A stretch of DNA of 64,000 nt from Membranipora membranacea (Eukaryota > Bryozoa > Gymnolaemata > Cheilostomatida > Membraniporidae). The position numbers and the translations under genes are program-made. Below the pieces are notes generated by a model. It had not been told where the DNA came from. It saw only the letters and a program-made list of their open reading frames with translations, and searched no databases. The number at the start of each line of letters is the position of its first letter. Positions within the stretch are counted from its first letter, which is position 1. The stretch spans positions 17,737,001 through 17,801,000 of the forward strand of contig OU612067.1 of assembly GCA_914767715.1 (NCBI GenBank), read 5' to 3'. Of this stretch, positions 36,059-46,200 are shown piece by piece.

Positions 36059-36557
36059 CACTCTAGACAACACATTCTTCGGATTAGACGAGCCGATGGA
36101 GGTGGATTCATAAGATCTTTAGGATCAGAACTCACGATGATGAAGATAATAAAGGGGCGTGGTCTTATGAGCTCTCAGCTTCGTTTGTCAACCCTGAAGA
36201 CTTCATCGATGAAATTTTGTTGTCAATACGTTGATTCATAACCTCAATCTAGCATTAGTAACGGACTGCAACCTTACTTCGATCCCTACCCTACCCTACC
36301 CAGTTCATCTGTCAACATTCCTATGAATACCTCATAGCCCAGATATCGAGTCGATGTCTTTATTTGCCTTTTCAGGTGTTCGTGGTAGGAGGGGCACCTA
36401 AGCCTAGCAGATCCTTGTACCACTGGTAGCTGGGTTAAGCGCTTGTGTTGTGGCTCTAGCTGCTTTCATTGTCATCGGAGTTGTCATCTACGTAAGGAAA
36501 AAGAGAGAAAGGCTTATTCAATTTCGATTAACAAACATCACCTTAGCAGAATTGTGA
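36059..36557 (+). pseudogene. CLCA-like fragment, copy B, with membrane-helix exon
   Basis: The first exon (from 36059) is the counterpart of 30131-30320 and carries the same frame break before KIFRIRT and WSYELSASFVNPEDFIDE. A second exon-like segment (36418-36557) after a CCTAG acceptor reads ILVPLVAGLSACVVALAAFI, then VIGVVIYVRKKRER, to a TGA. This is a transmembrane helix followed by a basic stop-transfer sequence, suitable as the end of a type I membrane protein. The equivalent exon was lost from copy A. The two CLCA exons present in copy A at 29469-29889 are missing here. Pseudogene by these criteria. Confidence 0.45.
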
Positions 36558-36604
36558 CGGTGAGCCATCAGATATTACTTGTTTTTTTACTATTGCATCA
36601 TAAA

Positions 36605-36868
36605 ATTATCGAGACCCTGTTTATGACAAAACAGAGGGTGGGCTGCCCCCCCCCCTAAAGAGGGACACAAGTTGCCCGAAATCCTCTTACTGAGAGTGTG
36701 ATACATCCTAGAAAACTAGAATGCATCCTATAGTGAGGCCATAGAGGGCCTCTTAATCGTGAGTGTGTTGCAAGCTGCCAAAACCTTAAACAGGCACTAG
36801 TCGCCCATTGGCAGTGACACTTTGAACTTAGCTAATAGGACGAGACCGTTTGATTTCTTTTCCTAACA
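36605..36868 (-). repeat. Repeat U with U2-snRNA-like head, copy 1
   Basis: Read on the minus strand, it aligns over its length with 47445-47690 (plus). The head here is decayed (TCTCGTCCTATTAGCTAAG). The shared body includes GGGCGACTAGTGCC, GGATGCATTCTAGTTTTCTA and TTTCGGGCAACT. A 13-base C run lies within the repeat near its end. Confidence 0.65.
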
Positions 36869-39800
36869 AGGCAAGGCTAATTCGGATTCTGCAAGAAAAC
36901 GTCTGCACCCCAACCACTCAAAAGTTGCCAACAGCAGCCTCAATGCAAAAGAGCTGACATTATTCTGCTTGTCTTCTAATTCCAAGTGTTTTATGTCAGT
37001 AGGAGTAGTTTGCCACATACATTATGTAGCATAATCTATATTGAGAGGGGGTGGGAAATTATGTCATTTGTCTACCATGGAGGGCAACTCCCGAGCAATG
37101 AGTTGTGTAAGTTTTCACATTTGAAGCGAAAAAAGGAAATTTGACAAAAGGAGTTTGTTGCTATGTTAATCCTAGCCACGAATTTTATTGCATTGTTTGC
37201 CACATACATTATGAAGCATTATGTATATTGGGAGCTAGTCAAAAAGTTGAGCCACTATTGCAACAAACTCAAAACTGTAAAATACGGCAAGGGAGAACCC
37301 AACTGGCTTCAATTGTTCATGAACTGCACCTAATTTGTGAATCAGGTAAAATTGAGTAAAACTCATATTGATGCTTGATTTCCTGTATTGTTGTCCCTTT
37401 TTTTCAGATTTTTTCAGATTTTATGGAAAGTACCCAATCATGACAATGTTTTCCGCTAAACCTCCGCCAATTTATTTTCTTTTTTCTCTCATACAGGTGA
37501 CCTTATTCTGGACAGATAGTGCATACTACGACACCAATACCACATGACATCAGCGAATGAGCTGGTGCAAACAAAACTTTGGCAACGTTCGTATTCATGA
37601 TTCTGCCATATTATCTAGTCTTCAAGTTTTCGTGTGTGAGGTTTTATTTTGTTGTGCCCATACATGTTTCACTGATATATTTTTATAGGCATCTGCTCTT
37701 ATATACTTTTTTTCATAATTGAATCCATTGAGAATTCCAATCATGTGAATACTGCGAGGAAAACAGGAACTTGACACAGATCTTGCTGTTATCAGGGTAA
37801 TACTATGTCAGAGGCATAGGGATATATAATGCTTCTTTATTTATTGAGGTTTTCTAAAAGTTGATAATTAAAATAAATTAAAAAGTAACTTGTAGACCTC
37901 ACATACATTAACAAAGATATATAAAAATGACTTGAATATAAAAACCATATAAGTGTAAGATGGTACGTATGAACTTAATTGCCATTCGATGACCCTTTAT
38001 AAACGTGAAAACTAAGAATCCTCAGATCTATTTGGCCCACCTTTCCAACTCCCAGATTAAGCAACTTTAACCCTATCCACAACAGACGGTTGGGGAGTGG
38101 GTCACAACTCAACATAACCAAGTCTTAATATCATGTTCCTCTCCAAGTTCAGTAGCAAATTTATATTGCATTATTGATTTTTCTGATATTTTTTATAAAT
38201 AGTTTTCTGATTCTGTTTGCGCTTCTGTGAAGACAAACCCCAATTTGAGAGATAATCTTGAACTCCAAACAACTAACATTACTATGCTAGACAATATCAT
38301 TGCTTCCACTTTCAATGATATACCAAAACACTTATGTTCAGTATTGAACGTTTAGAAACGCAGTCTTTATTGTACTACTTCACTTTTGTTTGATTAATTA
38401 TTACTTCTTTTTTTTTTGAATTTTTTCTTTTCGGCTTATTCTGAAAAAATTTTTTAAGCAAATGAGACTTATGCCAATAAAAGTATATAAAAAATATATA
38501 TACTGCATTTTTTTTAAACTTTTAAAACATGTGCCCAATATGGCAGTCTATCTTTGTTATGTAAAAGATAGAATCATTGGGATTATATAAACCAGCACAG
38601 CGTACTGCTTATCTCATGGAGAAAATAAGTAATACGAGTGGCAAGATTAATGTGTGATATATGTATAAGTGGGAATTTTTTACATTAATTTTATATTCAT
38701 TATTTCCATTTTAATCGGAGATGCAAACAAAATGCAAGTTCTATGCATTTTATCTTTTGTTTTCTTTGTTGTACCAAAACCTGTAAGGGCGGCCACTTTT
38801 CCTGAGGTAGCATACCAATGGTGTAAAAATAAAGATTATATTATAATTACCAGCCTTGGTTTTTTACAGTATCATTCTTGTCAGGGTTCCAAGATTTCAT
38901 TACTTCGCAATCGAATTATCTCAATTTAAAACATTTTGAGTTACCTTTTCATCATTTTTCATCAGTGACATTTCGAAGTGGTAAACATCATGAGCAATGA
39001 TCAAGCTGCATTGCACTACATGGATATAATTCAATTTATCATTTTCAGGTATTTATATTGTACCAGGCTACATTTTTGTAATTTTGTTTTTTAGTATGCG
39101 GTCGGAATTTTCAAATAGCCTAATAGCTAAAATCGAACATCATCAAGTAGAAAAGTTTAATTTGCGAGGAGAGAGGAAATCTAGTTTATCAGTCCTAAAA
39201 TGCCCTACTTCCGACATCCTGTGATCAACACTGCTCATCAGCCCTCTACCTGTCCTGCCTGTCTTATCACAACAAATAACCAGGTATTAATCATCTATCA
39301 GGGTTGAATAAAGCTTTTAAACCATTAAGCTTCTTTTCCAAGAATCTCAATATCCGAATCAAAAATGAAAAGTATATCAAAAATCAAACAAACTCTGCAA
39401 ACAAGCTTCATGGTAGAGCCGAAATCACAAAAGTGTAACATCACCATCACCATCAATATCTAAATCCCCTCTGTGCAGCTTCTATTCTTATTGACATTAG
39501 ATAAATGTTACAATAAGCGACGCTGTTTATTGTCTACAAAATCGCGTCTTAACAACGTTTGGGGGAGGCTTCAAAAACCAACAATTTGCTTTATCTCAGT
39601 TGTGATATTGACAACAAGGCCGCATCTCACAGTACCAAAGATACTAATTACTTTTTGAAAGTTCCATAGCATGCAGGGTCTTTGATCGTTGTGGTTTTTT
39701 TCATACAAAAAAATGGACATGAGGAAGGCTAGTTCTAGAGATCCAACCACCGCAAGTGATATTCTGTGTTATCCCAGTATCATGACTAATTAAATGATCT

Positions 39801-40691
39801 CAGATGATAATTTTTCATCATATCCTAGCCATTATATGTAAAAAGCATCTTAGGATGTTTTTGACTCAAGATTTCACTAACAATTGAACAATTGAAACTC
39901 TATCGACTTCATTACCTTAACAACTTCATATGCCAATAAAGCTTTAAAAAGTTATAAAAAAAAGAAAAATTTCTGCATTTACGGTCATTAAAATCTGATT
40001 TTGGCTATGATTTCAAGGGAAGCTGACGATTTCTGCTCCATAATTTAAGGTAATGTAGTTTGATGATGAAAGTAAACCTTAGCATAGAAGCTGTTATGTT
40101 ATGTACATTTAAAACCATCTCTTGACAAAGCATGAGATTCAGAAAGACGCAACAACTACAAGAATATATTGATGATTAACATGAATGACCCGTTTTGTCA
40201 TACCCATTACCCATGTCATGATCAGCAAAAATAAATTTGACTGCTTCTTCAATAATGAATATTTAAAATGTTTTAATGCAAATATTATTCAATGTAGTGG
40301 AAAATTGAAAAAATATTTTAGTCAATTTTCAGGCATTTTTAAGACAGACTTCTTAGAAAAATCTATATGACACACACATTGCCCATCACTTTTACAGTAC
40401 CTGGAGCATGGTCAGTTTCAGGTAATTTACTGTTCCACAATCACATTATTTGTGCGAAGATATGGTGCAATATACAAATCAGACATATATCAACTTGTGT
40501 ATCTCAATCAATTTGAGTATATGAGTGGCGTGACCACAATTCCTGTTTAGCTCACATGAAAGGCGTGGACCTTTCCTTTCAAGCATTGCAATTGGCTATT
40601 ATTGAGACCAAAGTGATAAAAGCCAGTAAAGCTGTCTAGCGCAGGTGTTGGTGGCATTACCACCTAAGCCTTCAACAGAACAGGATCTGCT
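36869..40691. other. Duplicated non-coding block of copy B and spacer before lipase pseudogene
   Basis: 37069-39903 duplicates 30290-33103. 39904-40691 is unique to this place and must hold the promoter of the lipase pseudogene. No conserved protein was seen apart from the small frame at 38732-38929. Confidence 0.55.
38732..38929 (+). CDS. Possible 65-aa secreted peptide, copy B
   Basis: Counterpart of 31943-32140 with one replacement (YQWCKNKD for YLWCKNKD). The signal-peptide-like start MQVLCILSFVFFVVPKPVRA is unchanged. Function unknown; it could be a chance frame. Confidence 0.25.
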   Translation: MQVLCILSFVFFVVPKPVRAATFPEVAYQWCKNKDYIIITSLGFLQYHSCQGSKISLLRNRIISI

Positions 40692-42013
40692 ATGGACAAG
40701 CTATTGACAATTCTCCTTTGGCTTGCCCTGATTCAGGGTATGAGTGCGGCTAGCTGCAATGATTATCAGACTTGTGAAGATTGCACAGCTAGGGCTGGAG
40801 AACCGACAAACTGCCGCTGGTGCTCTCTGAGTAGACAATGCCATAATACAGATAACATCAATGATCCGTGCCCTGAGATCATCGATCATAAAGAAGTTGA
40901 TGAATGCCCTAAGGACAAACCGAAACCCTTTAATGACACGGCAGCATTTGAGCATCTTCTTCTATCAGCTGTTGCCTACTCTTCGGAACCTGACTCATGT
41001 CTTGCAGAGATCAAGCAGATTCATCCTGAATTTGACTATGAAGTTTATGACAATAACTTGATAGCTAGACGATGTGACAATTTCTTCTTCGACTACAAGG
41101 TTGTGCAGCCATTGTGACTGTGTCTCACTCCAACAAAAAAATTGTGCTTTCCTATCGTGGAACGGCTCAATTTGGACAGCTGCTTGAGGAATTCTTTTTA
41201 ACACTGTCGAAAAAAAGAGATTTTGGTGCTGGTAAAGTGCACTCCTATTTCTACAATGCATTTGAACAGTTGAAACCTTGTGCAGTGGACAGAATCAAAG
41301 CCATGATGGAGCAGTATCCTGATTACTCAGTCACTGTAAGTGAACACTCTTTAGGGGGCGCGGTAGCCTCAATGATGGCCTTTCATCTCGTAGATTCACA
41401 AGTAACAGCACCCACCAACACTTCTCTGTTCACATTTGGACAACCCCGAACAGGAAGCAAAGTCTACGCTGTTGAGCATGACCAGCTTGTGCCAAGTAGC
41501 TATCGAATTGTACATCACAGAGATGCAGTAGCACTGATACCACCCTGTTTAAAATGCGAGTCGGGTGAGAAGGACACCAACTACCATCACGGCCTGGAAG
41601 TGTTTTTCGAAAAAAAGAGCATGGCATGAGGGACAAGCCACAAAATTTGCAAAGCCAATCAGGACCTAAATTGTAGCACCAAATACACGAACGTATTTAC
41701 AATGTTGTCAACTGTAGTCAAACCATGGTTATGGTGGTCATCATACAGTGATCATGTGGAGTATTATGGAATACCGATCGGTAGCTATTGCGATACAATG
41801 GTTTCTGAAAGTCTAGTTAGCAACCGGAAAAAAAGATCGATTGTACCCCGCCTGCGTAAACAGTTGGGAGATGACAAATGTTACACACTTAGAAAAGTGG
41901 AAGGGCAATGGCTCACAAAGGATAACAGAACAATTAATGGTAGTGAAAATAACAATGCTAAACCATTAATCTTCATGTTAATGTCTTGTGTATATGCAGC
42001 AGTTTTATGTTGA
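40692..42013 (+). pseudogene. PSI-domain class 3 lipase pseudogene (third, inverted copy)
   Basis: This is a diverged relative of the two lipases, in opposite orientation. It keeps a signal peptide (MDKLLTILLWLALIQG), a PSI domain (CRWCSLSRQCH), VLSYRGTA, GQPRTGSK, NYHHGLEVF and a hydrophobic C-terminus. The frame breaks near 41097-41104, where the codons after FDYK shift to the frame of AAIVTVSHSNKK. A TGA at 41627-41629 interrupts the sequence after KKSMA, and homology resumes with CKANQDLNCS. The nucleophile elbow reads EHSLGG instead of GHSLGG. Three independent lesions make it a pseudogene. An unrecognised short intron cannot explain the in-frame stop. Confidence 0.85.
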
Positions 42014-42349
42014 ATTACTGTTTCATGAAGTCTTTGAACATGAATTTTGAGTTTTGATTGATTCGTAGGCTGATTGTACAATGATCAGTTAATTGATTTA
42101 CAAAAAGTTGCATCCCATACCAACTTTTTTATTTACTCATTAACATCAAAATGTTATTGTGATCATCAATCCCTTTCAATATCTGTAACAATAAATATCA
42201 ATCCATATTATAACACCGAAGATATTTATAAGTCATAAGCCACATTCTGGAAGCCCTCTGCAATGATATGAAGCGCAAGAAGATAGTCACATAATACCAA
42301 TATTACAACCATAAGAAATACAAGCTAATCCTCGCAAGATAATCGGCCA

Positions 42350-42493
42350 TTTGAAGTTGAAGTAGTTGTCTCTTCTTGGAGAGGTATACACCCGAGGGTG
42401 CTTGGGGCTGGAACAATCATTGTTGATTGTTCCAGCCTCAAGCACCCTCGGGTGTTTACCTCTCCAAGAAGAGACAACTACTTCAACTTCAAA
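42350..42493. repeat. Near-perfect 144-bp palindrome
   Basis: The left arm (about 42350-42420) begins TTTGAAGTTGAAGTAGTTGT and contains CACCCGAGGGTGCTTG. The right arm (42422-42493) is its complement with only two or three mismatches. It is probably a miniature foldback element. Flanks AATCGGCCA and GAGGCGTTA show no target duplication. Confidence 0.8.
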
Positions 42494-43200
42494 GAGGCGT
42501 TACGTAAGAGTGTTTGATAACATGCTGTTTCACTTCTAAAGGCTGTCTGGTAAAGGCTTATAGAGTGCAGGTCCCTAGCATGAAGGTTTTTTTGCCCTGA
42601 TCTCTCTGTTAACCAGGGTAACAACTTATCCAATAAAACATCCAGACTGATTTTGATAGGTTTTGCCATGCAGACCTCTGTTGATAAACAATCTTCTTTC
42701 TTTTTGTGAGGCAGGATTCTCAGTTTTTGTTTACAAGGTATAACAAAGCACGCCAAAATCTTCCCATCTCCCAATGAACTTAAAATGAATACTTCAAGTC
42801 AAACGAGTCGAGTGTTAGTGGAAAAAGACATTTTCCCCGGAAGTCCACTTTTTCTGTATTTAGTATCATGTGTGCAAGTAATAAATAATAATTGACGACA
42901 AAAGTTTACAAACTTGATGTATTGTTCAACTTCGGCATTTACTGAGAAAGAATGCAGTACCAGTATTGACTCTGCGAACATTTGTAAACAAGAGTTTGAA
43001 GCAGTTAGAAATAAGTACTTAGTGCTAAGTACAAAATGAAAATTGTGCCGAAGTACAGCAATAAGCAACTATCAGATTTAGAAAGCACTATAACAACAAA
43101 TAGTTTTGAGATAATTCTATAAATAGTAACAAGTCAATAACATGGGTCATTTATATCAATTAATTCTGCAGTAACATCACCTAAAAGTGATTCAAGACCT

Positions 43201-43286
43201 AGCCTGTCTTGACAAGCTTTGTTCGGGGGGGGGGGGGGGAGGGGGGACCCCCACCCCTAACCACACAAAACTTGTCAAGACAGGCT
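43201..43286. repeat. Hairpin repeat H, copy 2, with G-run loop
   Basis: Arms AGCCTGTCTTGACAAGCTTT and its complement (one difference) enclose a loop with a run of 15 G, then AGGGGGG and CCCCCACCCC. Read as the IPO9 transcript it would be the first structure in the 3' UTR, and the G runs could form a quadruplex. Confidence 0.65.
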
Positions 43287-43298
43287 AACCTTGACCTT

Positions 43299-46200
43299 TC
43301 AACTGATGCCTATATGTTTGAGGATGGAGACTTCTCGAGCGGTGAGAGAAGATTTGAATGTCTCATAAAACTGAGTCTGTGTAAATGATTTGATGAACTC
43401 AGCGAGATATTCTCGTAGATTCATGTGATATATAGGGTCACTCAGCACATCGGGGTCGTCTTCTTTTTCTGCGTCTAAAATTGGTTGAAAATAAAAGCCA
43501 ATGCTTAGTTCATTCATCAATTTCTACAACCCTTTCTCACTCCATTAGACATAGTGAAAAACATACAACATTGTTATTGATCTATTCAGTTTCCTTTCGG
43601 TTACTTTTTTGTTTCTATTTTTTTTCTGGCACTTTTCCAATGACATGACTTTGGTTGCCAATTAAAGTATACATAGTAACAAACAATTTGTCATAAAAAA
43701 AACAGTTTTGAATATTTTGGATCGGAGTAATGGGAACTTGTTTCGATCAGTGTGTTAATTTGTCTCTACTGAATTATAATCACTGCTGCTTTTGATGTCA
43801 TTGGTTCTGATGACATTATTTAAGTAAAATATAAAATACAAATGTAATGTAATGTAAATGTAAAATGTAAATCACTTTTCATTAGCAAATCTCCAGCTGT
43901 CTTTACAGGACATGAAATGTATTACATAGAAACGCGCAACTTAGCGCACCCCTGTACAAGGTAGGCGTGGGGAAGTAGGCTAATGTAAGGATAGCTCACC
44001 TCCATAAGCAGCATAGGTTGTGACAGGGACTCAAACCAGCAACCCTTAGATTTTCTAGCTCAAATCCCGACCACTACACCATCCTGCCTAGTAGCTAAAT
44101 GTCAAGGCTATACACCTGCTCTACTCAGTTCTTACCTTCATCAAGAAATCCTGTCGTATCGATGAGGTCAGAGAGAAAGTTATGATCATCATCTTCATCA
44201 TCATCATCATCATCAACATCCTCAAAACCATCAGAATCGCCTGCTCTATCTCCATTCTATAGTAATGGTAGTTGGAGATTAAAAGGACCGCACACAGTGA
44301 AAGAGACCACACACAGTGAAAGAGACCACACACAATGAAAGGAATTGCATTTAGTGAAAAAAGCCACACCCAGTGAAAGCTGGATATTTTCAATTCTACT
44401 ATTTTGTGCTTCCTGTAATTCAAGCATTTTCCTGCATTGCAATCTGAGCAGTTATTCACAGACTCATTATTATATCGAGCCAAGTTTCAAACACCAACAT
44501 ATGTCTGCCAATTACCTACCATCCAAATCTATGCAGGTATTTCCTCACAGAGTTTGACTGAATTATTTCACTGAATTGTTTCACTGATGTGGGCAAACAT
44601 TCGAGAACAAACAACCCATTTTGGATAAAACTTTCTACTACGCAAAAGAACCTCTCCCTACTAGCACACATTACTTCTCATCGATTTTAAGTGGAGACTA
44701 GAAGCTATAGCATCATAGAAATCCTATTTCCTTTGGTATCAGGGAATTAACTTCTTGACGGCGCACATGACAGGACCTTGGGCGGTACTGTACATAAAAA
44801 ACCCTGATGTATCCTATACATCCTTTAAATTCCTAACCTGCAGTTCCTGTGAACTTGGCTGCTAATTCAGCTCAAAAAGGGACATTGACTATGTTAGATA
44901 TTGCAACAAATGATATTGAGTTTGTTTCACTATTTCAAGCCTGAGGAGGTAACTGTAAATTGCTGAACAGGCTGAACGGACTGAACAGCTGAACAGAATT
45001 TCTCAGACTTCTATTTGTTTGATTCTTTACATGATTGGCTCATTTTGCATAAGTGTGGTCAATTCTTTATATTCTGCTCATTAGTTTGCTTATTTAAAGT
45101 TTGCATTCGCCTAGGTTTCTTTCGATTTTTCGGCGTTACACTATTGAATGGATGGAAAGTAACTTGTCTTGGCAAGCTTCGTCAAGGTGGAACCCCCACC
45201 CCATAACAAAGCTTGTCAAGACTGGCTAGATGGAAGGTTAAGCTAGATAATTTTTCTGGTTACCTGAACACTATCTGATTTTGTCAGAATTGGCACATTG
45301 ATTGCTTCATTTGATTGCCCTAAATTGGTTATCTTAGGTTCCAACAGGAACTTAGTAACTTGATAAATCATTTGGCTAGGATGGGTGTGTTTGGGAAGTG
45401 ATAGTGAGCCAGAGGAAAGAATACAAATAATAATTTTAGTCTGAGAAATAATGTTCAGCTGTTCAGTCCGTTCAGCCTATTCAGCAATTTACAGTTACCG
45501 AGCCTGAGGCCTGCGTGAAAAACCTCCTGTGAATCCTTTATATCACTAGGACATCTGCAAGAAAATGTGCCCAGTAGGCCCTAAAATACGAGACACTGGA
45601 CGCTATCCAGTCTCTACATTACCTCATTAACAGTGTGACCGTTGCCTTGTGTAGTGAACTGAGCTTCCTCTATTTGGAGAGCTAACTCGTTTATCAGTAG
45701 TTTGTACATCTTAATGAGTATTGGAGTGTCTATCCACTGTACACTACTAGCTGTTAAAGTGAGAAACAAAACAAAAATACTCCTATCAGGTCAGAGAGAA
45801 TTACTAAGCTGGAAAAACTAGATATGCTCAATAATATAATACATAATATATAATTCACGGAAAACCAGGATTTTCCTGAACCAGGCAAGCCAGGAATTTA
45901 CTGAGTGAAAATATTCGGAAAAACGCTCTATCTTTCTAGGAACTGTATAGTTTCAACACTATTCTCACAACAATTCTTCTATCGTATCTTGGCCATTCAA
46001 TCAATGGCTATATGATTGGCCTCTTTACTTTGGTGCAAAAGGAGACAGCGCCCTCAACTGATAAAAGTTGAACTACTCCTAAACTCTCAATCACTATGGT
46101 TCCATGGATCGATTATGTAAGAATTTTGGTAGTAATCGCCCCATGGAAATGGCATTAAAGTCAAATTCCGATTGTGACGAATGACTTTTTAGACGCGAAT

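Larger units (their letters stand above)
33361..39903 (+). repeat. Segmental duplication, copy B
   Basis: Tandem partner of 22025-33103. It is shorter because two segments of copy A (24405-25926 and 26169-29895) are missing. It alone retains about 860 bp at 36209-37068, which includes a membrane-helix exon and a U2-like repeat. Confidence 0.9.
42014..43298. other. Spacer and IPO9 3' region with a long palindrome
   Basis: It contains the palindrome at 42350-42493 and hairpin H at 43201-43286, which begins 13 bp past the IPO9 stop and so is probably in its 3' UTR. The frames at 42478-42774 and 42799-43068 have no recognised homology. Confidence 0.5.
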
